Assembly: GCA_040437565.1 (NCBI GenBank) | Contig: JBDOQK010000038.1 | Span: 248,001 to 312,000 of the forward strand | Direction of reading: 5' to 3' | Source of the DNA: Albugo candida | Taxonomy: Eukaryota; Oomycota; Peronosporomycetes; Albuginales | Length of the DNA: 64,000 bases | Shown: positions 1 to 12,987 of the stretch, in pieces | How positions within the stretch are numbered: the stretch's first letter is position 1 | How the letters are laid out: each line of letters begins with the position of its first letter | Position numbers and translations under genes: made by a program | The notes under the pieces: generated by a model | The model's input: the letters and a program-made list of their open reading frames with translations, nothing else | Databases searched by the model: none | What the model was told of the DNA's origin: nothing

Positions 1-3000
1 AGAGTTGTATAGCTGAATCTTCGCGTCTATACATCACTTACGGTGGCATTACGAAACTCTGTCTTGAGACTGACGGATTTCATGCCGTCATTGCGGATAA
101 TGGAATCAAATCTGGGAATCGTACAAGTAGGTTTGAGAAGTGAGTCGCGTACTTTAGCAAATAAAATAATTTGCCAGAAAATTCATTTCTTTTTCTTGTT
201 TTAAGTCTCTTTACGCACGTAGTCAACCAATTTCTTGAACATATGTTTTGTTTGTCCGCTTTAGGCACGAAATAATCAACACAACACGTTCAATCCGCGT
301 TTGTTGCTTCTTCACGCGCAGTATTGGTCAATGTACCTGTAGTAGGCGTAGAGCGAAAGTCTCAGTACCGCAGTCTTATGCCCAACTATCGACTCGTATC
401 ACAGCTGTCACTCTCCCTCCTTTCTAACACAGTGGCGCTCACCAACGTCTGGACATAGCAGTTCTAGTGCTACAACATGTCATTCTGGTTCTCATTGTGT
501 CATGAACGAACAACATGCAACAACGGAACGCCAGAGTTGTCCAATAATTGAAGTTAATTGGCAACTCGTCTATCTCCCAACCCAATTTGTTAGACTTCAC
601 AGAAGAGAAAGATCGCAACAAGTACTCGTCTGATAGAATCAAAGTTTTACAGTACGCGAAATCGCGTCTCCTTGAAGGCATTGCTATCAGTCGTTATCCT
701 ACTCTCAGTTGGAAAAAGCTATTGCATGTAGCTATCTTTCTTATGTGAAAGAAAGTCATCAACAAGAGAGATACAATATTCAGCAGATGAATACAAACTG
801 ATTCGCAAACAAAACCCATTCAATCTTAATGTCGCGTTCCTTTCGCCCACGCATCCAATGACAGAAGCGGTAACCAAGCGGATTAATAGCGGCAATACAC
901 GCTGCTGAGAACCGAAACAGTGGACTGCTTTCCATTCTCCTATACATTTTCTCTGCTTGAAATCCTTACCAGGTGTCGTAATGAGATAGTAATTTCAATA
1001 TATCCAATAGGCCACATGTTGACTCCTCAGCATTGCTTACTATTGTGATAAATTGGAAAGTGTATATTTGTGGATAGGTCCTTAGTTCACTGTTGACTAA
1101 TCTAAGTCTATACCACAGTTTTCTCTATCGTAAAATCTATTCCGTTTGCAACGACATTGCCAACACTGACTTTCCGCGGAACCAATCGTTGGATGTACTC
1201 CGAACATTCTCAGTTGAAAGTTCGTGTGAGTAACATAGATTCCCGAATGTTTTCTTCAACATAACTCTGCTACCTCAATGAAAATAAACTTCCAGAATGA
1301 ACTTGATGCATTGTATTCTACGATTAGACTTTATTGGGTACCGAGTCTTATAATGTTGGATTTATCACATCCAGATTGGCACCCGACATACAAATTTGTT
1401 GCGAACTGACGTCGTCAGCTAGTAATCAGACGATTTGTTTCCTTCCACCAATCGGAATATACGCGGAGTAACTTCACAACATCTTTCTTTCCCTTCAATC
1501 TTCTTTCACTTCGGCACTTCATTCTTGCACGAATCATGTTGAGGAACATAAGTCACAGGATTAAGCAGCACTATCAGTCAAGAAATACCGCAAACAACTT
1601 AGGAGATGGACGAGACTATAGTCTATACTATTGGATGACTTCTCTTTCGAGTCACTTCACTTTCAGGGTTGATATCGCTCCAACATCAGATATCGTGCAT
1701 CCCCAATTTGTCAACAAGGTCAACTGAAAGGCTTCTCTTCTTAACCCCAAAATAGTTCTTGCTTAGTCCCATTCTCCAAGTAGGATTGATAAAACCACCA
1801 ATGCCGAGCCTCAGCTCTGCTTTTTAGTACTGCACAGCGTCGATGCTCCTCATGCGCACGGATAAACTACTATTCTTCTTCAAAACTGCATACCTCACTG
1901 TCAGGACAATAGCACCAAAAGAAAGCTGTAAGAACAACATACATTAGACGAAGGATGGAACTAATCACGGCGTTCTAAGCCTTGTCTGAGTTGCAAGCTG
2001 ACCCTGCGTGTATGGGCGTGTTTAAGGTTGCAAATAAAGCGAACAGTTTGCCAATCTGGCACTGGTGTTCCAAAGCAAAATCAATTTATGAAGAATGGCC
2101 AATGAAAGGTACACGATAATGACGAAGAGTCAATAGTACTTTATGCGGTGGTGAAAGATGTTCGTTATACAGTATGATCAGCACATATGGGTTGAATACT
2201 TTCATTGCGAAGTTGTTGTTGATTGACGCAATTCTATTCTCATACAAGAGTTGAGATATAAGCAGCGTACTCGACAAATTCATTGAGCGTAATTCAAAAG
2301 TGTACTTAGCCGCGTGACATGACGTACAATAAGCCCAGGCTGGCTCTAATCTGTAGGGTACGAGGTACAAACAAAAGATTTATATAAAACGACTATCAGG
2401 GTGATTCAAGACTTTATTGAGAGCTTGAGCCGCAGCTTTTCTACCACTCTATTGAAGTGGTTTCCCAGCGAGGAAGGACGAACAAAGAGTTTCGAATGAC
2501 AGTAATAGACATGCATCAACTACGTTCGACCTGTAGCACGCATTCGCTGGGACCTTCTCTAGAGAGAGTGTTTATTTCGTGTCCCTTCGCATTCAAAGAA
2601 AATGGAGCTGCTCGACTTCGAAACAAACATTTTGAGCACTCTCGAAACAAGGCTGCAGTGGAGATCTACCTGCCACGTGTTTACTGTGATGTCATATTGA
2701 GCGGTCTTCCAGTGTTGTAAAGTCGTGTTATTAAGAATCTAAATCGTAATCATATCTCGTTTGTTGTGCAACTTATTGTGAGATCGTGCCGCAAGCAGTC
2801 TATTTATGCCTGATAAAAGTAGGAGAAAGAACGGTATCAATAATGGCTTCGCCATAAAAATCTTTGAAATAGATGGGATCACTCCGCAGGGACACGTTTG
2901 TGACCTGACTTTCTTGTCACTGTCTTCTCACGGGAACCAATATAACATTAACGATTGGGCAACAATCTCACGCATAAAAGCTCAGGCGCTCAGAAACAAC

Positions 3001-4659
3001 ACATTTTCCTTGAAGCTAAGTGATGACCAGTAACGCAATCCAATAAAGACGACGCCACATAGTAGAAAGTGTTGCGTGTAGGCTAATTCGCATTGGAATG
3101 CCATGAGATTTGTTAATGATTTTCTGGTCATATTAACCCGTTGAATATATTTTCATAATATTTAAAAGTCAAGAACGCTCTGTACTCTCAGGAATTCGTA
3201 TGATATATCTTTATATCGCCGATGCTAACCTTCAATCGTTGGAAAGTAATCTGGGAACTTATGATGCATGGCTTGATTTGCCATGTGTCGCTCTCACAAG
3301 ATATTCTCTTGCTTTGCTGCTAATCTGAACTTGCTAAATTGCAAGATCGATACGTCAAAGCTCAACGATTTCCCATCAGCACAATCAAAGAGAGCAATCA
3401 TTGGAAGTATGGAAGTCATTGGCAGGATCTATACGAATAGTCCTCCACTTCAAAGCGTGCAAATCTTCTCAACGCTTACACAAACCGGTAGACTTAAATC
3501 CGCCTTATGCAAAGTGAACTGTTGCTGGTACATTAAAATAGAAAATCTTGGCTACAGGCAAGCAGGTGATGAAAATCTCACCTACTCTACTCTCAAAATA
3601 GTAAGTACTGTTTTCAGTGGAGCACACGTCGATTTTGAAAACAAAGAAAGTCCAGCGCACTTGTCAAGTCAACATATATGGCAAGCATATATGAGAAACA
3701 TCTAATAGATCGAGGGATTGATTCCGTGATGAAAGTGCTTCATTCTGAAGCTTCAAGCCCATTAGGTTGCACCAGGGAGTTGCATCAATCATCAGCCTGA
3801 AGTTGGAATAGGAGAATTCTTTTAATGTCGTTAAAAATACAAGGTCAGTGCCATTTCTTGGAAATAGACGAGCACCAAAAGAGTTCGGTTTAATGGTGTT
3901 AAGTTCTTTGAGTTTGTCAAGGGAACAGCTAGGGGTCTTCGTGTCCCAAAAATATATACTATTATCCAAACCTTCTATATTCTCTGTCCGACTTCACTTG
4001 ATTCAGTACCTAAGTTTCGAGCTTATTTTGTTCGGATTAGCTACATCGCCTTTTTTCATTTCTTAATGAAGCAAACTCTTTCTGAGCTCTGAACAAACAA
4101 CTTTGGTGATGAAATGCAGTAATGAAAATTAAGGGCACCATGTTTTCTTTCCCAGTGGCGTATTTTAGGTGCAATGATGACTTATGGTGTGATTTAAGCT
4201 ACTAAATTCACGTTCGCGTTGTCTGACCAATTGCTGATCATTTAAGCAACGATCAACAACCCTTCCTCGCGTGGTTCGCTTGATATATTACAGTAATAGC
4301 GTCTTTGAAGGCACTGAAACAAATAGCCTCCATTTTATCGTGTTCTTCCATGATTAATATACAGCAATGTACGCGACGATAACGAACAATTGCGTAATAT
4401 GTCTTGTGGTCCCAGCGATCGGAATTATTAACAAAGCATAGTTTCGCTCGTGCAAAAAGACCGAAATTTTGCTCGACTTTAGAGTGTCTATAATAATTCA
4501 CAGCGTGTACAACTAGACCACAAAGAATAAAAGTCACGCAAAGAGACTTTTAAAGTTTTATGAAACGTGGTGGATAGGAAGTTTCTCCTCCTCATTCGTT
4601 GTGCATAAATTTAATCAAGAGCAAGTGATTTTTTTCATCTTCCAGGTGAAAAGATTTGC
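1..4659. other. No supported gene
   Basis: I find no domain, signal peptide followed by a long open frame, or intron-joined gene here. Open frames of 60-140 codons occur on both strands (the longest at 3283-3705 on the + strand, 140 codons) but none shows a recognisable family, and they overlap open frames of similar length on the other strand. The stretch is AT-leaning and looks like decayed intergenic DNA. A frame at 4253-4537 (minus) begins with a hydrophobic segment but only with a GTG codon. Confidence 0.5.
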
Positions 4660-5167
4660 GAAGTTAGACATATAGCAGAAATCCATCCACAATGCTAACA
4701 CCATTTGTGGTAAAAATCAGCGCCTTATATGCGAAATACAAACAAGTCTTCGAGATGATAGTTGACGGAGGGGTTACTGAGTAGACTGCCTCAGTGTTGA
4801 TCAAATGAGGATACCTTGTGCATAACAAGTACACGAATCTCATGCTTTCCGATGAAATAGGTTNNNNNNNNNNNNNNNNNNNNNNNNNNNNNNNNNNNNN
4901 NNNNNNNNNNNNNNNNNNNNNNNNNNNNNNNNNNNNNNNNNNNNNNNNNNNNNNNNNNNNNNNGAAGTTAGACATATAGCAGAAATCCATCCACAATGCT
5001 AACACCATTTGTGGTAAAAATCAGCGCCTTATATGCGAAATACAAACAAGTCTTCGAGATGATAGTTGACGGAGGGGTTACTGAGTAGACTGCCTCAGTG
5101 TTGATCAAATGAGGATACCTTGTGCATAACAAGTACACGAATCTCATGCTTTCCGATGAAATAGGTT
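4660..5167. repeat. 204-bp exact repeat around a 100-N gap (assembly overlap)
   Basis: Positions 4660-4863 and 4964-5167 are the same 204 bases, separated by exactly 100 Ns (4864-4963). This is the pattern expected when two overlapping contig ends are placed side by side without being merged. The real locus probably has one copy. No gene lies in it. Confidence 0.9.
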
Positions 5168-5696
5168 TCTAATCAGAACCTGAAAGCGCCAAAAACTTGC
5201 GCATTACTCAATCTGCAGCGCATAAATGAACTGATACCAATGCCAACGTTCTAATTTCTAGTCTCATTTTGCTTTGCGTCCCCTTTAGAAATGATGAAGC
5301 ATGAGCGATATCTGCTTCACTGGCCACTGTAGTGCTTCATTGAAGTCTCGAACTCCTAGATTTTCGCCTCGGTCACAGGACCCCACTATGCTACATTTCC
5401 CCACGGCAAGCGAAGTTAGAACGTTTTTCTATTTGTAAGCAGAGAGGAAGCTAACGATTTTATTCAATTGAAATTAGCAGTTTCTTTCCGCTTAGCTACC
5501 TCATTATTGCACCTGGTCGCGGTCCTCTTATCTTTGCGTGCAATCACCTGAACTGGGGCTTCACCTGAATCGATATAAAATGAAGTACCACATCTACCTC
5601 TCCATCTAGGAAGGTGACACTTAACTCTCTTCTCGGAGATCGGTCTTAGTGAGTGGATAGGATGGTCAAATGCGTTATTGTTTATCTTACCACAGG

Positions 5697-6172
5697 TACA
5701 CAAGCTCGGTTGATCACGTATGGTGCAATTCTCCTAGAGCCTACATTTTTCGACCAGTTAAGTTCAAAGTCCATCATACTCTTGAATTGGAAAGCTTTGT
5801 CAATTTTTCTTGCACCAAACGTTAGCTTTTGAAGTACGGAACATTTTGTTGCAAGAATATTGTGCACCTCTTTTTTTTCATGGTGCTGATACGCCTCAAA
5901 GTTTGACCTTTTTGCACGTTTTCCTATGATCAGCAGGACTTGAAAGACCCCTTGTGAAATGTCGTACGCTGTACAATTTTTCTTTCGTGGATGGAATGAT
6001 AGGAAATAAGGCAGACAAGGTATTCAAACAAAAGAGGAATGTCTATGTAAAGATTTTGGCCTAGGATGAGAGGAAATAGGGCATGGGAGGTATAGAAAAA
6101 AACGATGAATGGCGTTGTATATATGGCAGAGTCATAAGAAAACCCAGAATAAAAGCTCAAAAACCTGTTAGC
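5697..6172 (+). repeat. Decayed copy of the 39.1-39.5 kb segment
   Basis: This stretch aligns along its length with 39,090-39,545 in the same orientation, at roughly 80 percent identity by eye, including the shared run of Ts followed by CATGGTGCTGATACGCCT (5872-5898 and 39,239-39,263). The + strand open frame of the 39-kb copy (38,943-39,446) is interrupted here by several stops and indels, so this is the more decayed copy. Similarity stops near 6172, where the DDE transposon region begins, so the transposon may have cut it. Function unknown. Confidence 0.75.
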
Positions 6173-6253
6173 GTATCGACATGCCTGCAGATATCAATCC
6201 TTGACGCGTAGACGTCTATGCGATTTCATCTATCGCCTGTCCAGCTCAACCTT

Positions 6254-7391
6254 CTACGCCTCAACGCCACCCTTGACTTTGCTATACATTTCGATGTATC
6301 GCCAGGGTGTTCGAGCGCGATTACGAATATCCTTCATGCTTACTCTATCAAGGATACCAGGGAGCCTTTCCCAGCGAGGTGAAATTATGATTACATTGGT
6401 TCTGAGCTGCTCTCTTGGCGGCTCCCCAGTACCTCTCGATAAATTTGCACTCAAAGTGGAAGTTGGGGTAATATTCAATAATGTGTTCTGCCTGCTTCAC
6501 CTCCATCTCCAGGGCTGAATCCTGTTCAACAAAATCTGGCTGGGCCATCAAGGTATGCCACCAGCAGCAGTCATTTGTTGGCGGCAATTTCTTGGAATGG
6601 CAATCCAGATTCCAATTTACGTTCGGAGGAGGCCTGATCCCTTTTTCCTTCAGAACCTCTGAGAGAGCAACGTCAGTGGTGAGATCGCATCAGTTTGATT
6701 TTGAAATCACAGAGAAGAAAGCATACCATCTCAATGCCCTTGAAGCAAATCTCTCCATTGTGGGTAAACCACATGGATTGCCAGATTTTTTCTTAAACGA
6801 TGATGTACTATCCATCTTTGTACCGTCTTGGTCTTGAGAGTCATCCTGCCAACCACGAGAGCGTTGAGATCAAACGCCAGATAATTGGAGGATTGGTCGT
6901 AAGAAAAAAGTCCTATGAAAGGAAAAATCAATCCTCAGTTACAACTAGAAATGTGAAACAAGAAATTTGAAAAACTCACCAATACATCCTGGATGAAGAA
7001 TGTTCAAAATGGGGATGGCCTTCTCGTTCAGTTGCCGTACCACGTCTGCACTTTTCCACCAACCATCTCTGTTGTTGCCTGCCTTGATGATTTCTCTGGC
7101 TGATGGTAAAGTGAACCCATTCTCCCTCGATTGCTGATCAGTGAATTTCATTTTCCCATGGCACGGGCACAGAACGTCACTGATCATGATTGATCCCCCT
7201 GGTCTCTTCTTCTTAATCCACCTATCGCCTTCTTTTTCCCAGAACTCCTCTCTTCCATCGTTGCTGTAGAAGGTAGACTCATCATACGTCACATGCACAT
7301 ACTTGTTGTCCCAGACTTCCACCTTGCCCTCCGCCAACACATCCATCTCCTCTTCAGTCCACTCATCCATCTTCGTTTTGTACTTCATCAT
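6254..7391 (-). pseudogene. DDE transposase core, one intron, frameshifted
   Basis: The minus strand reads an acidic helix, then VTYDESTF (first catalytic Asp), a KKKRPGGSIMISDVL segment, NRDGWW and HPGCIG. It then crosses a clear 67-nt intron (6913-6979, GTGAGT to CATAG) into GLFSYDQSSN (second Asp). After one or more frameshifts near 6700-6850 it resumes with AQPDFVEQ, a YYPNFHFECKFIERYWG block carrying the third acidic residue (Glu), and a last shift into the carboxy end RNRARTPWRYIEMY. The order D, D, E with FIERYWGAAKR is that of the DDE_3 transposases common in fungal and oomycete genomes. The relic at 40.9-42.8 kb is a distant relative, not a recent copy. The reading frame is broken, so I call it a pseudogene. 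Confidence 0.8.
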
Positions 7392-7639
7392 CCTCTTTTA
7401 CCAACCCTCTCTATACTTCACCACATTCTCCCTTTCATGACCGTCCATATACAGCTGCTTTTAAATTTTCTATTTTTGAATCCCCAGATCTTAAGGTACT
7501 TGACCACTGTCAAGTAGCTGATCTTCCGCTCCTTCTCCTCCAGGACCTTTGGTAAATGGTGTTTTATATAACCATCTGGAGCTTTTTGGGCGATCTTTCA
7601 TTGTGCTTCCTCCCCCTCATCCATGGCAGGCACTCCCAA

Positions 7640-8669
7640 TTGATATCAAGGTTGCCTGGATCTCTCTCCTTTTTGAATGTCGGCCTTTCTGATGTATTGG
7701 AAGGGCTTTGCTGACCAATATTGCTGCAGGCCCAGTCTGACGTCTAGTGCAGTTTGTCGTTGGCTGCAGTAGCTGACGCTTCCTTCTTTCTCACGCCCTA
7801 GTAAAGCCGTCCTTACAGATACTGGAGGATGGCCATAAGTATTATAACAAGATAAGGTGGGAATTTCCCCAGCTTCTTTCTGGTTCTCTATGCCTTTCAG
7901 CCCTTCCTTCAAACCGTTAATGGCCTCTTCGTCCTGTCTTTTTCTTTTCCCTCTTCTCCCTGCTGCTCAGTACTCTTATCTTCTTATGCAATGAACATCT
8001 CCTTTCTTTTAGCTTCTGATCGCTGCTGACCTGCTGGTTGAAGTAGATGTCTAGCCTCTGCAGGTTATTCTCCTTGACATACTTCTCCCTCATCCACTTG
8101 GGAGGTCTTGAGTTCTCTGCCAAGGTATGTAAAGAGTTAGAGGGTAAAGAACTGTTTTGGCAAAAGAAGCCGGCTCACATTTATAGGTAGAAGATCTCTT
8201 CTTCTTCCCCTTCTTTTTTTCTCTACCTGTGCCTGGACAGTAACAATTCCCTCTAGTAGCTGATCTGTGTCTGTTTCCAGCCAGTCTTCTTCCTCTTCAC
8301 CTTCACCTTCAACTTCACCTTCCCTTTTCTCTTCCCCCTTCCTTTCTCTTCCTCTTACTCCTCTCCACTCCAGTCTGACATGAGGCACTGACAGTTGAGA
8401 TCCTCTGTTGCCTCCACCTCTTTCTGCTGTTGTTTCTGTGCCTGGAGCTGCCTCTTTTTGTTGTTGGCTTGGTGCAAGTTGAAAAATAAGTTCAACCTTC
8501 TTTTTTGGGAGGAGTCTTTGTTAAAAAAAATTAAATGTTTTTTTGAGATTTCTTTTTCTATGGTTCGATTCGATAATAAAACACGCAGAACCTTGCCAAC
8601 TTTACTCATATCTACTTTCTTATTTTTAAAAATCAACTTTGAATAATACTGACATAATTCAAATCTCAA
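7640..8669 (-). pseudogene. Amino-terminal part of DDE transposon 1 protein(s)
   Basis: Four successive minus-strand open segments (8355-8669, 8137-8388, 7917-8123, 7646-7912) lie directly upstream of the catalytic core. They are rich in Lys, Gln and Glu, including a QAQKQQQKEVEATEDLN stretch, an EGEGEEEED acidic run, and a basic patch KKRRGRRRD. A QRLDIYFN segment recalls the short motif that precedes the helix-turn-helix in related transposases. The segments are in different frames and may have been joined by short introns that I could not place. The assignment rests mostly on position. Confidence 0.45.
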
Positions 8670-8715
8670 AAATTTTGATTCAAATGAACATATTCGAAAA
8701 ATAGCTCTGGTTTAT

Positions 8716-10279
8716 TCACAAAACTCCTTGGATTTGTGGGAAAGGAAATTGTTCGAAATTGACACAAAAAATGTTGATTTTAGGGCAGTCGCACCATACT
8801 CTCTCCATCCAAACGTACCAGTGTTCTGTTGTGACGAATAGTACATTGTGTATCAAGATATAACAAAGCAAGCATTCGTCATTAGCAAGGTCAGCTGCCA
8901 CAATAGGAACCATATTTCCTGAATAATTCCAAGAACTTTCGATAAGCGACACATCTTGCAAGAGCTCGCTTTTTCTCGTCTTCTCAATGAGATCGTAAGC
9001 GCACACATCATTACGCATGAACACAATTTCACTGCAAGAAGGATTACCTTTTGTGGTTAAGCACTGTTCAAGCTTTGCCTTTTGAGTTTCTTGGATAGAA
9101 ATCAGGAACGATATAGCAGAGGTGGCGGCCGATGCGATCTTCAGATTATCGAGACATTTCTTGAAAAACTTCAAAGATCGATAGTAACCTACCACACATT
9201 CGGTGTACTGAATAGAAGTAATTGCCGTACCTGGCGCATACAGTGAGCTTCGATCTCGGATCTCTGACATATCTATCTGTAATTGGTATTCTTCGTAGCA
9301 GGTCTTTAGCTCAACTTCTTCAATAGTTAGAGAAGGGTCCTCATAGCGTAAACGCAAATAAGATCTATCCGTTTGAAACCAAACGAGTAAGAACGTAGAA
9401 TCAGCCTGCTCCATACCGGTCTTCATCCAATACGATGTTTAGATTGCTAATGATTTGCATGCGGACGGGAAACCACATCTTATATGTCCCGTCGAAACTT
9501 TTCTTTCCAGGCTTGATCTTGACCTCCATACATTTCAAAAATGGTGCAGCTTTCGAGTTCATCGGTAAATTTTCGAAATTTACACCCGGCGTCATCGTGT
9601 TGTCATATGAAAGGTGTTGCGTACCGTGGATAACCGAACACCCATCGTCAAATTTTTCTCCTTTCGAATGTAAACCTTGGCAAACCTCAATAGCTAGGCA
9701 AGCCTCGGCAATCTCAAGTCTTGAAGACGATGTGTACATAACATGAGCTACTAATTCGTCGTCAAACATCGTGACGAAAAAGTCTCCAAGTCTGGATTCG
9801 CTTCGCCGTATCAGACATCTTCTGCAATTTTCTTCATCGAAATTTGAAAATTGAACTAGACAGACCATTTTTTTCTCTTTGCTATCGCCTCCAACCTTAT
9901 GGATAACTGGAGGATTCACTATTTTTCCCGCTGAATCAGATTCTATTGGATTCGTAGATGCCAGGGTTTTGAAAGATGATCTCTTGTTACAACGTCTAGT
10001 CATGCAGAGAGTATGTATTCGGTGGTGACTACGCAAAGAAGCAGTTATCTTGAGATCGAGACTGAGTGTACTAATGGCCGTGATTTGAATGTTTTCAACA
10101 CCTGCCGTATCGAAAAGCCAAGTATGCTGTCCTGCGTAATCGCACCATAAATCGTCCTCACTTTCAAACCAAGGAGCCCCGAAGCGGTATACTTGCTCGT
10201 AAAGTTGGGCATAAGTAATATGCAACTGAATTGCTGCTAATGAGCACGCGATAATGCGTGCACCTCGTTGTGATGACAT
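8716..10279 (-). CDS. Large secreted protein, split by one frameshift
   Basis: From an ATG at 10,279 the minus strand codes 292 residues beginning with a good signal peptide (hydrophobic IIACSLAAIQLHI, likely cleavage after ITYA). The frame stops at 9401. A second frame overlaps it (9426 down to 8716, 236 residues) and carries on with the same composition and regular cysteines, so together they look like one secreted protein of roughly 520 residues. The join needs a shift within about 9401-9426. The only GT-AG pair there would give a 28-nt intron, which is implausibly short, so it is a real mutation or a sequencing error. I recognise no domain. Faint similarity to the secreted protein at 29,704-30,330 (an FxVT...VAH..Y..SRS block and a later TYKMWFP/ATKMYLP block) suggests a distant family, unproven. 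Confidence 0.6.
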
Positions 10280-12530
10280 TGAGCAAAACCGAACCGGAGG
10301 AAATTATTGAATGAAATTATGAAAACGAGTGATCCAGCCATTCCGTATGAGAAAATTCAAGTAATAGATACCACTATGTTCAGTTCATTTGCTACCTCTA
10401 TTTGAGAAAAAAAACAAGGTTATGTATAATCGTTGCATATCCTTAGAAAAAAACCCTAGTGATACACATTCTTGGCTTCCATATTTCAAACCATTCAAAA
10501 AGTCCAGTCGAGATGTACAACTTCTATTCAACACCACGAACTCATACCTACTTTATCATACCAGAGTTTCGTATCGAGACAATCATTAGGTCATCTAGAG
10601 GGCATTTTATCTCACAATGTACGCCTTTACCCTAGAAATGATTTCTTCCAGGTTTAAGGTAGGTCCTTAGTTGGTTTTGCAAATGATGGAGCCTTTCATG
10701 GATGAAGTGCTGTGCCGGCGTCCATTCCATTCGCAGTCATTCCGGCTTATTATATGCTGTCTGTACCTACATGTCAACTATGGTGACTTGATACGATCCC
10801 ATTAGGTTCCGTATTCAACGTCCTAACTGGCGAAATTGGCGACAAGAAGGAAAATACGTGACATCAACGCACAAAAATCACCGCTAGCATCTGATCTCGA
10901 AAGAGGCAACACCTTGACTTCGTCTCGGCCATCGAAGATCTTCACAAAAACGCAAGTCCAAGTCTAGAGCAATATCAGAGCACAAAACAAGAGTTTCTGG
11001 CATCCTTGAACTCGCACTGAACGACCTTGTACATCAACGACGCGTTCTTCGATCAATAGGTTGTTATCGTTTGAAGTGATTTACACGAAGCAAGTAGAAT
11101 GCATTGGCCATTAGAAGGCAAAACAACAGAGAGGACATGGTGGATTTCTGCTTTGGTTCCATCTCGCTTCAATAGAGCCATCTGTTCCGTGCATATGCGC
11201 TTCCGACACGATTTGATCAGCTATTAGGATGCAGTTAGCGTTGAGTCGCATCACTTGATTTTGGTAGCATTCATGTCAGGTGCGACCACGGGTGTTTACG
11301 CGTCCGATTAATGATTGCTTACATTTGCGTAGTCTTTATCTCTCTCTGACTCCGACGACCAGTTGACGCAATCAGTTCTATGCGACTTTCGTTACATGAT
11401 GATGCGGGCTTGAAAGCTGTAGCGGTACGAGCTGGAACACGTAACACGAGATATGAGCGTTAGATGTACAAAGAAGACGCTTTACTTCTTCACATCTAGA
11501 TCCTCTCCGAGACTGAGTGCGTTTGTAGTCAATGTTCTTCGATCATTGCTTTGGCTTCGCAGTCGCAAAATGACTTCTAGCTTGGATGTCATTGATAACT
11601 TAAAAATCTGTCCTATCTATTTTTGAACTGATCACGCCCTTCGCAACCTGAGAATTGTGGATGAATTGAAAGTCCTGAACCTGAAGCTTCTTGCTTGGAT
11701 CTTTTCACACACACACAAAAATTGCTAGGGGTTTCAATAAAAAAGTGTTTTCAAGAAAAAATTGCTAAGAATGACGCTAGGCATTTCAAGGTCTGGCTCA
11801 ATGATTCGTGTCAAGTGTAGCTGTGTGCATACCGATGTAGCATAATTGTTTCCTGCTGAATTTCCTACACGGGGTCCACGTCGAGGTGATACACAAAGAT
11901 ACTTGCAAATATCTGTTCATGCGTTGAAGGCAGTAGGAAGGTTCCAGTGCTAACGGCAGCCATCATCATTGACGGAAAAGAATAGAGGAAGCGAATGGAT
12001 TCCTTAATGAAGGAATACATGTTTCTGATCTGGCTTTGCATGCTGTTGAGCGCCAGCGAATCATATTCTGGATGAGTTGCTCATTACAAATCGAAATGCT
12101 TTAGTTAGTATGTCAATTTTGAGTCTAATGGCGTGCGACTTAAAGATGCGCTCGGACAAAATCTACCGCTTTGTAAAGTATATCGCGTGATGCAATGTGA
12201 CAAAAAGGTACTTCAGAAGTGCTAAAAAATCCACTTTTGAGATCACTTCCACTCGATTTGATCTTAAAATTGAGCACTACGTGATTGAGGCTCGTGGATA
12301 TGGCATTGGGTTAGACGTTTGACATACTTGTTTACGTGCAACAATTCGTGAAAAACAGTTAGAGGTCGTTCGGGTTTGTAGCCCATATTGCGCAAAGCAA
12401 AGCTATTTATCGTGCTCATCTGCAACGCAAAAAAAACAATAGATTCATTAGTATACTTTCTATGTAAGAACCGCTGCATCGAAGCTGATGTAGTAATTAT
12501 TTAAAAGATAGAATAGTATTCATTTAAAAA
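10280..12530. other. No supported gene
   Basis: Short open frames only, none longer than about 70 codons and none with a recognisable motif. A small CA repeat sits at about 11,708. One GGTCCTTAGTT motif shared with the copia LTR occurs at 10,662-10,672. I see nothing else. Confidence 0.5.
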
Positions 12531-12533
12531 AAT

Positions 12534-12987
12534 ATGCCGATATCATTCAATTGTACGCCTAGTGACGTTTCATTCTATCTCCAATCCAGCAATAGCAAAT
12601 CCCGCAAGTTGAACAAGAGATCCAATCTAACTTTCCTGCCGGTTCGCAAAACGTTACTTAAGTGGAGAGGTTCACTCTTTGAAGTAAACACAAAAGAGTA
12701 TACTGAGAATCGACCACATCTAATATATAGCGATATCGAAATAGATCGCGCGGGGATGAGCAAGGGGACTCTCCTGAACATCGACTTTATACATTGGTCA
12801 CGGCGTGTATTTCTGGATGGCGCTTCGTCATACGTAGTGCTGCAGCTGACACTGTTCACACGTCCGGTACTGCTGATCAAGTAATGTGAGAGAAAGGAAA
12901 CAAACAAATTGACACGCAAATGACACGTTCTTTTTTCAAAAGTTTGACTGCACACAATCAATGAATCTACTCTTTGTAATTCACAGT
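12534..12987 (-). repeat. Conserved 3' flank of the cysteine-protein family (13-kb copy)
   Basis: This DNA lies directly downstream of the decayed family member at 12,988-13,467 and aligns with the DNA downstream of the copies at 50.8 kb (50,493-50,769) and 56.2 kb (55,929-56,163). Shared landmarks are a CAAATGACACGTT block (12,916-12,928; 50,718-50,730) and, further on, a block around TGGATGGCGCTTC. Open frames exist on both strands here (116 and 128 codons) but they overlap each other and neither is convincing. In the 56-kb copy the equivalent segment opens with an ATG and a hydrophobic segment on the minus strand. Confidence 0.65.

Larger units (their letters stand above)
6180..8670 (-). 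mobile_element. DDE transposon 1 (Tc1/mariner-superfamily, DDE_3-like), degraded
   Basis: A transposase-coding stretch fills this interval on the minus strand: an amino-terminal basic and acidic region (7640-8669), the catalytic core (6254-7391), and a carboxy end near 6254. Base composition changes here, with a long pyrimidine-rich run on the + strand at about 8190-8350 that codes a Glu-rich segment on the minus strand. I could not define terminal inverted repeats, so the ends are approximate. The left end abuts the duplicated segment ending near 6172. The element is dead as sequenced, because the core needs frameshifts to be read through. Confidence 0.6.

Noticed and set aside
4253-4537. 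Small secreted protein with hydrophobic start and cysteines
   Set aside because: Begins only with GTG, no ATG in frame, no relatives; insufficient support.
9435-9746. A + strand frame of 103 codons
   Set aside because: Antisense of the better-supported secreted protein on the minus strand.
12534-12884. A 116-codon + strand gene
   Set aside because: It overlaps an equally long minus-strand frame and the region is best explained as conserved 3' flank of the cysteine-protein family.
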